This document shows, in pieces, positions 54,734 to 64,000 of a stretch of DNA of 64,000 nucleotides. Numbering within the stretch: position 1 is the first letter of the stretch; each line of letters begins with the position of its first letter. The notes below the pieces were generated by a model. The model saw only the letters and a program-made list of their open reading frames with translations. It did no database searches and was not told where the DNA came from. The position numbers and the translations under genes are program-made. The stretch is from Clavaria fumosa (Eukaryota; Basidiomycota; Agaricomycetes; Agaricales; Clavariaceae): the NCBI GenBank assembly GCA_951802425.1, contig OX637796.1, positions 2,232,001-2,296,000 of the forward strand, given 5' to 3'.

Positions 54734-56407
54734 ATGTTTATTACGTCGCTTATGCCTCTGGCCTTGAGCCTCTTGCCCTTGGTCGCGCCCAAAACGTTCA
54801 ATGTCAATGTTGCTGATGCCAATAATGCTTTCATCTTTGACCCTAAATTTATAACGGCAAGTCTGCTCCACCGTACCGTGCATTACATTATCTGGATTCT
54901 GATCACCTGCGAAATAGGGCGGTGTGGCCGGCGACACCATTCTCTTCACGTTCCAAGCAGGCAATCATACAGTGACGCAGTCTTTGTCCAAAAATTCACC
55001 TTGCGAACCCAAGCCTAACGGCGCAGACACTGGCTTGTAAGATTCCGAGATTCCAAACGTCGATATTTTAGCCTATTTACTCGTCTTTTTTCAGTTCGAA
55101 AGCCGTGGCTGTTGGGGCGACTACGAAGCCTACCTTTCCCTTCATTCTGAAAGATGTGCGCGACCGTTTGTATTTTCTTCGTTCCGCCCGGGGAATTCTG
55201 ACGTTCGTTTACAGGACAAGCCGGTTTGGATGCATTGCAAACAGCGGGCCCCCCGGTCCCACTGCATCGCGAAAATGGTTTTTGCCGTCAATCCCCCTCC
55301 AGGGGGGTTCGCGCAATTCGAAGCATTCGCGGCAGCGTCACCGCCGCCACCGTCAACATCACTGCCAGCGTCAGTGTCAGCCTCTACGGACACCAAAATC
55401 TACACCGCGGCGTACGGCTCCGCTACGATTCCTGCTCCTCCCCCGGCGTTCAATGAAACCACGACTGTCGTTGTTCTCAGGACTACTTTTGATGACGCAG
55501 TTGCCGCAACTAGCACGCCCACGACTGGCACAGTTACCACAACTGGCACAGTTACCGCAACTGGCACAGTTACCGCAACTGGCACAGTTACCACACCTGA
55601 CGCAGGCACTCCAGTGGTGGTTACGGATACTGTTTACGCCACTACCTGGACTTCTGTACTTGGCTCCCTTGATCCCACGCCGCGTGCTAAGCCTGAGTTA
55701 TTCGAGGTGAACGTTGGCGCGGGTGACAAATTTCAATTTGAGCCGCCCCAAGTTACGGCCCGCGTTGGGGATACAGTCAGGTTTATTTTGTAAGTGTCAC
55801 ACTACGAATCATGTTCGTTTTTTTTGATGCTGATCGGCGACCGTAATAGCTTCCCAAAAAACCACACCGCCACCCAGGCGAGTTTCGAGGCTCCTTGTGT
55901 GAAGTTAGAAGGAGGGATCGACTCCGGATTGTACGTCCTAGCCCACTCTCATTCAAAGTAATTCTGAGTAAGCTTTCTAGCCGACCCACCACCTTGACCT
56001 CGGGCCCAGGCCAACCCACTTATGATGTGAAAATCAAATCCACCACGCCCCTGTGGTTCCACGTACGTTCGCCTGTTTTGGGCTGCTACGAGGAATTGAC
56101 CGCAGGACCACTACCTTTTTCTTCACAGTGCGCACAAGCGGATCACTGTGAGGCGAAAAAAATGGTGTTCTGCATCAACGTCCCCGATACCAACTTGCGC
56201 AACGTAGATAGCTTCAGACAACTCGCGGTACAGCTTGGTCCCCCTCCGAAGAGCGACACCACATCCAGCGATTCCTCGTCTCCGAGCGAATCCTCGTCTC
56301 CGGACGATTCCTCAAGCAATTCCTCGGAGCGTACTGTGGCCCTTGTGCACGTAGGCGGCATACTTTCGCTGACATTGGCAATTGTCTCCGCGGCCTTGCT
56401 GCTTTGA
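54734..56407 (+). CDS. secreted, GPI-type protein with two cupredoxin domains
   Basis: Exons 54734-54856, 54918-55036, 55095-55155, 55215-55789, 55850-55930, 55981-56062 and 56129-56407 give 439 residues. A signal peptide (MFITSLMPLALSLLPLVA) is followed by cupredoxin 1 (His58 in AGNHTVTQ; Cys109, His117, Met122 in MHCKQRAPRSHCIAKM). A Thr-rich linker with four TGTV repeats follows, then cupredoxin 2 (His298 in KNHTATQ; Cys348, His353, Met359 in HCAQADHCEAKKM). Both domains keep the full His-Cys-His-Met set of a type 1 copper site. A Ser-rich stalk and a hydrophobic tail (GGILSLTLAIVSAALLL) suggest a GPI anchor. It likely handles copper or electrons at the cell surface. The first intron has a GC donor (ACG|GCAAGT). 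Confidence 0.88.
55524..55595 (+). repeat. four 18-bp coding repeats (TGTVT)
   Basis: Units of ACTGGCACAGTTACC plus RCA start at 55524, 55542, 55560 and 55578 inside the cupredoxin linker, encoding Thr-Gly-Thr-Val-Thr-Ala/Thr. Likely O-glycosylated and prone to copy-number change. Confidence 0.85.
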
Positions 56408-56580
56408 GCACGACTGCTCAGCTTGCAAGCTTTAGTTCTAGGCAACTTATATCCTGTTCACTTTATTCTCGATGTGTTGTCTGGGCCAAGTAAATATGTT
56501 TAGCAACGGGCCTTATGTGTACCGTAAATGACTCGAGATTTATTATTTTGTTGTGCTTCGTTTGATCAAGTTGACGGCTG

Positions 56581-58406
<1,826 letters not shown>

Positions 58407-58582
58407 TTTGATAGTCTCGAAAGGACAAGAATCCAGTCTTCAGTCGTGGAAGAATTTGAAGATGGAAAGACCCAAATAGGTATTAATCTCCCACGAATTC
58501 CTTACTAAGCAACTGTACAGCTCACCCCCGCCAAAGCAAATGGTCACGTCCTCAACGCGATTTAGTTCGCAAAGCGCTTGAG
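58407..58582. promoter_or_regulatory. bidirectional promoter between CBF5 and RPL22
   Basis: 176 bp separate the start codons of the rRNA-modifying enzyme and a ribosomal protein, both growth-controlled genes. A TATTAATC/AAGGACAAG-type AT patch is present, but I recognise no defined ribosomal-protein box. Confidence 0.5.
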
Positions 58583-59180
58583 ATGGTCAGTGCCTGTTGC
58601 TATAACTGTTGGATTTCCTCCCCAGTAACTTCACTTCTTACGCTTTGATAGCCGAAGGCCGCTACCACCAAGGGTCCTACGCCCAAGTGCAAATTCGTCA
58701 TCGACTATTCAAAGCCTGCAAACGATGGGGTCTTTGACGGCGCCGACTTCGAGAAGTTCTTACATGACCGTATTAAAGTGGATGGAAAGGCGGGTCAGCT
58801 CAGCGACAAAGTTGTTATAACACGAGATGGTTTGTCCAACCGATCGACTCTTGAAATGGTCATCTGACTGGATGACCGCAGGAAACACTAAGCTTGTCGT
58901 GCTTTCGTACACTCCCTTCTCGAAACGCTATCTCAAGTACCTCACAAAAAAGTTTTTGAAGAAGAACAGCTTACGGGATTGGATACGGTACGTTTGTTAG
59001 TGTCATAGCCGCTGTGTCTCTTATAACGGGTTTGTGAACGCAGTGTTGTCTCTTCGTCAAAAGACGTTTACCAGCTACGGTTTTACAACATTGCGTAAGC
59101 CGCCTTTCCGTGCATTTATAGTTCCAATGTCTTTACCATGCATTTGCAGCGGTGCTGGTGGTGATGACGACGACGAGTAG
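58583..59180 (+). CDS. RPL22: 60S ribosomal protein L22 (eL22)
   Basis: Exons 58583-58585, 58652-58829, 58882-58987, 59044-59094 and 59150-59180 give 122 residues. Sequence blocks are those of eL22: [60 protein letters not shown] and [20 protein letters not shown], ending with an acidic DDDDE tail. The first coding exon holds only the ATG, immediately followed by a GT donor, an arrangement common in fungal ribosomal-protein genes. The protein sits on the 60S surface near the exit tunnel and can bind RNA, including its own intron in yeast. An alternative ATG at 58541 leads to a stop and was rejected. Confidence 0.92.
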
Positions 59181-59447
59181 ACGTTTGGCGGGTCTTCGTG
59201 ACCAAGCTCTCTTCCCCGTACGATCTGTCGCAAGGAACCTCTACGATGTACCCTTACTTCCTGTCGCCGTGGTCGACACCGCGATGTACGGGCCCGTAGT
59301 CACTAAGCTACGCCCGCCTTGAGCAATTGAGCAATCGATTCCTGCACTTCTGGAAACTTGAGTGATCATGTGACTGGTCGTCGTGTACAGTACCGTATAC
59401 GCCGCGCGACGGCGACAGATCTAACGACGTGAAGCTGCGAGCCGACG

Positions 59448-60224
59448 ATGGAAGAAGCTATAGTACCCTCACTGTCTTCGGGAGTGGTAGGCTCCCGCTT
59501 CATCTCGCAAACTGATATAGAGGAAGCAAAAGCGCGTCGCGAGCGCCAATGGAAAGCTAGGTTTGCACTCGTATAAACTGTCCACAAGCCTCGGTCGACC
59601 CAGATGTCTTCAGCCGGTCGGGACAGGACCCTCCCCCGCAGCTCGTGGAGGATCCTTATGACGGCCGTAGTCTCGCAGAGGTGTGTCCGCGTTCATTCAC
59701 GCTGAAATTTGACGTTGACCTGATCCCGGTTAGAAATTGGCTGCGAATAAAGCTGCTAAACAGGAAGAATGGGAGGAAAAGATGAAGCTTGGTGTGTTCC
59801 CTTTTTGTATTGCAGAAGAGCTGATTGTGATTGAGTATGTCCAGCTAATCAGTTTCGCGCGCTGGAGGAGGACGAGATCATGTTCCTTGATTCAGTCCGC
59901 GAAAAGCAACAAGAAGAAGAACGTCAACGTCAACTACATGACGGTGAAGAGATAAAGATGTTCAGAGAGTACAACATATTTTGACTCATGTTGATCTCTA
60001 CTAATTCAAGACAAAGGGCTGTAGCAGCACGAATCAGTGCATCCAACAATAATCCTCCTGCAACAAAATCTGCTTCAGCTCCTGTCGTGAAGGGGAAGCC
60101 AAAGGAACGGCTGAAGGTACCTCTCAAGGGCGTTGTTGTGAAGAAAAAGAGAGCGCGGCCGAAGAGCGATGACGAGTCAATTGATACGAAACGCAGAACA
60201 ATCATACCAGAGGAGCATTCATGA
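59448..60224 (+). CDS. NIP30/FAM192A-family protein
   Basis: Exons 59448-59560, 59614-59680, 59734-59791, 59845-59968 and 60017-60224 give 189 residues. The family core is clear: SSGVVGSRFISQTDIEEAKA, DPYDGRSLAEKLAANKAAKQ, EEWEEKMKLANQFRALEEDE and FLDSVREKQQEEERQRQLHD. The C-terminus is basic (PLKGVVVKKKRARPKSDDE), like a nuclear signal. The human relative PSME3IP1 binds the nuclear proteasome activator PA28-gamma; whether that holds in fungi is not known. The first intron uses the third possible acceptor (CTTCAG at 59613), which alone keeps phase. A TCATGTGA motif sits about 80 bp before the start codon. Convergent with ESS2, with stops 68 bp apart. Confidence 0.88.
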
Positions 60225-60291
60225 TATCTGTGCTTCTACTGACGTTGTATTTGCAATATCATAAATGTCATTCACAATGCCACGAGAAATA

Positions 60292-62035
60292 TCAGTCTCT
60301 CCTAACAGGAGTTGAAGTTGGAGTCCACTTGACCGCACTCAAATCCTTGCCGTTGGCGCTGACAGTCTTTCCGTCCCACGTAGCCATCCTGTTCATGGCT
60401 TCCGCTCTTCGCGCCGCAGCTGTTGTCATCGTTGTCCGGTCCAACAATCGTTTGGCAGCGGGCGTGAGATTACCCGGTGCATCCGCTCGTCTTGGAGTCC
60501 ATGAGGGTGGCGCCATGCTGCCACGACCTTGCCTACTTGGCGTCGCAAGCCCTATCGCAAGTGATTTTCCCGCAACCAGGTTCAGCAACTCGGCTTTTGC
60601 CCTGAGATTTTTCGATGCGCTACTGCTGAGCCTTTGACTGATGATCTCTCGCGATGATGGTGCGGGAATGTGAAACGGGGTACTTGGAGTAGGTACATCT
60701 TCGTCCGGTTGTGATATGATGCGTGGGGTAGCGCTGAGAGTACCCGTGGTCATTAACTGTTTGACAGCTAGTGGACCTAGTTCGGACGATGTTGGAGAAG
60801 GGACTGCGGGAACGAGGAGGTTGCTGTTCATTGTTGGCGATGAAGGGCGATCTAATTCCGAGATCAGCTCAAGCAAAGATCGATGTCAAAACAAAGAATT
60901 TACAAGGAGTGCCTGCAATGGCAGCTTCAATCCGGCTACGCGTGGGGCTCGGAGGGACGTGGACTGTCGCAGAAGTATCTGACTGCTGTGAAGAAAACCG
61001 AGTGTTCGCGTACTTAGTCGTTCGGAGGTCGTCCTTGGATCCACCAATTGATATAGGGGGGTGATATGGTGATACGTCTGCATCTGGGGGGAACATGAAG
61101 GCATTTCGTGTCTGCAGTGGCATTCGCTTTATGAGTTTTGTGCGTCAGCTTTCGAAAAGATGACCACGAACCTTGAACTTCCAACCATCCACTCCAGCGG
61201 TACGAGTATCTTTCTTCGGTGCCATGACGTCGACAGGAGATTCCTCATCCCGCAACTTGGATATCACCAGGCTTGAATTAGCATCTACATGATGGCGGGT
61301 CTCTTGTTGAGTCTCTTGGTTCTCTCCAGCCTCGGTGAGCAAGCCGGCTGGTTGCGGGGCTTCGATGACAAGTCGCTCTCTCACACCTGGTGCGGGCGCA
61401 CCCTCAATCATCATCTTCTGCCTACCTTCCAGGGCCTTCGCTTGTTGTGCCTCCACTCTCTTCTGAGCGTCCCATGCCCACGCCCACTTCTCCTTCCTCT
61501 TCCTGTTCTCCTCGTCCAATATTTGCGTGAAACTCGAGTTGTCTTCGGACGTATATCTTGCTTGGAAGGCGTCGAGACACAGATTGTCATCGAGCTTTAC
61601 CCGTTTGTTCAGCAGCTCTCCTCTACTCCGCGATGTGCGAACGGGAGTCTCAACAGCAGCGCGCCCTAAAGGTGTCTGCGCAGGGGTGACAAGCGCAGAC
61701 CGCGAAGCGGATGGGGTGGCAGAAATCTCCTGCAGACGACGGACCGAGAGGTCAAGGATGCGAGGGTCCTGCGATTGGAGCGCATCCAAATAAGAGTTCG
61801 TCGCGTCGAGGTGAACGAGAGAGGGAAAGAAATCGCGAGCTATTATGTGTGATAACGCTTCAGTATATTCATCTTCCTCCAGAACAATCTGACGGTTAAG
61901 CGAGCGTTCTGGTGTTGACGTAGATGTAGTAGACATTGAGCCGGACCAAGGACAAGTTAACGCAGGAATTGTAGGGTAGAATGAGGTGTCAGGTTCAGCG
62001 TGGCTCGAAAAAGGCACGTGCTCATTTGGTGTCAT
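60292..62035 (-). CDS. splicing-associated ESS-2/DGCR14 protein
   Basis: Exons 61172-62035, 60904-61111 and 60292-60851 give 543 residues. Typical Es2 blocks are RQIVLEEDEYTEALSHIIAR, DFFPSLVHLDATNSYLDALQ, LDAFQARYTSEDNSSFTQIL, WKFKTRNAFMFPPDAD, IAGTPYRPSSPTMN, TTGTLSATPRIISQ and TPFHIPAPSSREIISQRLS. The family associates with late spliceosomes (C complex) in humans and affects splice-site choice in worms. The start ATG at 62035 (MTPNEHVPF) is the first in frame. Introns are GT-AG. In an intron-rich genome with many GC donors this spliceosome-linked factor is a notable neighbour, but no link is shown. Confidence 0.9.
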
Positions 62036-62113
62036 AGATAGAAAGGACAAAAAACTGTGCAATATCCGCACAACACCTACTGTATGTGTAACTAACTAGC
62101 AACCTCGATTCGG

Positions 62114-63737
62114 TCACAACATAAACGTCAAGGGATTCTCCAGATAACTTTTAAACGCGGCAAGCCATCTCGCTCCCACAGCACCGTCAACAGTCCGATG
62201 GTCGGCGCTCAGTGTTACTTTCATGATCTGTACAGTCTTGAAACCTCGTTCATCCTCCACAGCAGGAACGAAGGTGGGGACAGTACTGCCGACGGCTAAG
62301 ATGCATGATTGTGGCGGGTTGATTATGGCGGTGAACTGGGTGACGTTATACATCCCAAGATTGGATATAGTGAAAGTTCCTCCCTGGAGGAGCAATTAGA
62401 AAGGAAATAGAACAAGGGGATTCAGACACATACTTGGTATTCGTGTGGCGCTAATTTTCCATCTCTGGCCTTCTTCGCGAGGGCTTTCGTCTCCGCAGAT
62501 ATGCTTGCGAGTCCTTTCGAACCGGCATCTTTGATTATTGGAGTTATCAGCCCGTTGGGCGTGGCTACGGCGATTGAAATATCGGCCTTTTTGTATCTTG
62601 TCTAAAAGTCGGCTTCGGAAAAACATTAGCACGTAAAATAGCGTACTCACTGTCGAATAGTCTCGCCCAGCCAAGCGGAGTTCGGCTCAGGAACGTCTTT
62701 CAATGCACAAGCGACAGCTTTAACGACGAAGTCGTTCACGCTCAGTTTGCCGCTTTTGCCACTTTCCTCCCCAAGCGCCTTGTTGAAGACCTCACGCAAT
62801 TTGAGGACCTTGTCCATATTGATGTCCACGGTTATATAGTAGTGTGGAACTTCTTGCTTCGATTGCGCTAGACGCGAACCAATTACGCGGCGCATATTGG
62901 TAAGAGGGGCGTCCGTATAGTCCTCGGGAGACGCAACATGTGGGCTTGGGGCAGTAGGAGCAGCAACTCCAGTAGGTTTGTAGTTTTCGATGTCCTCTCG
63001 AATGATGCGTCCTTCTGGTCCTGTACCTTTCACTTGACTCAAAGGTATGCCACGCTCCAACGCCAACATTTTCGCGATGGGGGAGGCAAAAATGCGTTGA
63101 CTGACTGGGCGCTCGGGGCGCGGCGGCGTTGGTTGATGCGATGACTTTTCTTGCTTAGGAGGGGCCTCGGCTGCCTTCGATGGCACTTTTTCAGCTGGCA
63201 CTTTTTCAGCTGGACCAGAGGAAGAGACAGTTTCCTTTGTTGCATTCGCTGCGAATTCTTGAGCACTTTTTATGTCGTCGCCTTCTTCAGCAAGGACACC
63301 TATGACAGACCCGACTTGAACGTTTTTGGACCCGTCACCGTGCTAAAAAGTACAGTTGAGCAGCTTCTCTGGTTCAAATAGAAGCAGAACTTGCTATGAT
63401 TTTAGCAAGAATACCATCTTCTTGAGCTTCCACGTCAATAGTTGCCTTGTCAGTTTCCTACATATGGGACAAAGTGAGCACTAAATAGATTCGGGCTCAA
63501 TTGAGTGCCCACAATTTCAAGAAGGACATCTCCAGCCGAGAATGATTCTCCTTCCTTCTTCTTCCAACTGGCGATGCCACCTTCAGTCATTGTCGGGCTC
63601 ATAGCTGGCATTGAAAACTTGGAAAGAGCCTGGCGACGTGCAGAAACATGTAGGCCTATCAAGAAGGTAAGCCACCAAATAGCCTAAAAAGAGCAAGACA
63701 TACGTCGAGACAACAAGCGTGCCAAAGGGAGCGCCAT
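62114..63737 (-). CDS. LAT1: dihydrolipoamide acetyltransferase, E2 of pyruvate dehydrogenase
   Basis: Exons 63704-63737, 63513-63655, 63395-63457, 62651-63342, 62434-62596 and 62114-62383 give 454 residues (yeast Lat1 482). A basic N-terminus ([19 protein letters not shown]) is the mitochondrial presequence. The lipoyl domain follows with the lipoylated Lys63 in [12 protein letters not shown]. After an Ala/Pro-rich linker with two VPAEK-like repeats comes the E1/E3-binding domain ([20 protein letters not shown]). The catalytic domain ends with His427 in ADHRTVDG and Asp431. It transfers acetyl groups from lipoamide to CoA in the core of the mitochondrial complex. The third intron has a GC donor (ATA|GCAAGT). 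Confidence 0.94.
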
Positions 63738-63899
63738 GGGATACAGAGGAGGATTTACTCGCTGACCACCAAATGATCGTTTTGTTCTAAACAGGCGTGG
63801 CAGTCACGTGTGTGTGCACTTTTGTTTACTTCTTGTAGATCTTCGCAACCTCTGCAGTTTTCACTACTATTCGGTACGGCTCTGAGCAGCAAAGCTTTC

Positions 63900-64000
63900 A
63901 TGGGTTCGGATCTACTTCTACCCGGACAACCAGTCCCAATTTCTCGTGGACCTGCACCAGAATTGGGCGAGGGGATTTACACAAGAGACGGACAGATTCG
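63900..64000 (+). CDS. CSL4: exosome subunit CSL4 (start only)
   Basis: The frame MGSDLLLPGQPVPISRGPA, then PELGEGIYTRDGQIR, runs off the window end. The PGQP...LG.GIYTRDGQIRA pattern is the N-terminal domain of Csl4/EXOSC1, a cap protein of the RNA exosome. The start codon is 162 bp from that of the divergent LAT1 gene. Confidence 0.8.
   Translation, partial: MGSDLLLPGQPVPISRGPAPELGEGIYTRDGQI

Overview
This is nuclear DNA of a filamentous basidiomycete, most likely an Agaricomycete. Genes are dense and cut by many introns of about 45-80 nt. All the housekeeping genes are fungal, and the transposons (a DUF6570-type Helitron, a hAT of the mushroom type, and a TET/JBP-like oxygenase gene) are typical of mushroom genomes. 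I could not determine the species. Exon borders were inferred by hand from splice signals, reading phase and family conservation; every multi-exon model given with an exact length sums to whole codons.

Positions 1-12.7 kb are a transposon island in which every recognisable coding segment lies on the minus strand. It holds a partial TET/JBP-like 2-oxoglutarate/Fe(II) oxygenase gene (1-1407), a repeat zone with a duplicated hairpin sequence (about 2.45-2.92 kb), a decayed mushroom-type gene with two in-frame TGA codons (3250-4610), a nearly intact Helitron Rep/helicase reading frame broken by one TGA (5306-11332), and a hAT transposase whose N- and C-termini are joined with the catalytic core missing (12071-12712).

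Positions 13-64 kb are a gene-rich host region. In order it carries: a Sec7-PH ARF exchange factor, SmD2, NOP7/pescadillo, Mdj1, choline kinase, a CCCH zinc-finger protein, 6-phosphogluconate dehydrogenase, an Itc1/ACF1-like remodeller subunit, an Avt1-like amino-acid transporter, eIF3k, a Pom33/TMEM33 protein, histone H3, Tim21, V-ATPase subunit F, an Ecd/SGT1 regulator, AP-3 sigma, MED6, a C2H2 factor, a GPI-type double cupredoxin, CBF5, RPL22, an NIP30/FAM192A protein, ESS2/DGCR14, the PDH E2 subunit, and the start of CSL4. The genes are not a pathway cluster. Several divergent pairs share very short promoters: SMD2/NOP7, MDJ1/choline kinase, VMA7/ECD, CBF5/RPL22 and LAT1/CSL4. Two of these pairs (SMD2/NOP7, CBF5/RPL22) join RNA-processing and ribosome functions.

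The most unusual signals are these: nine well-supported GC-AG introns (plus one possible) among roughly 125 host introns; a 6PGDH intron whose donor reads GG; a histone H3 with one extra residue between K27 and the GGVKK segment; the same CGA-to-TGA type of nonsense change at three sites in the transposon island; a tandemly duplicated exon-plus-intron unit in the oxygenase gene; and five TCATGTGA motifs spaced 24, 24, 27 and 27 nt.
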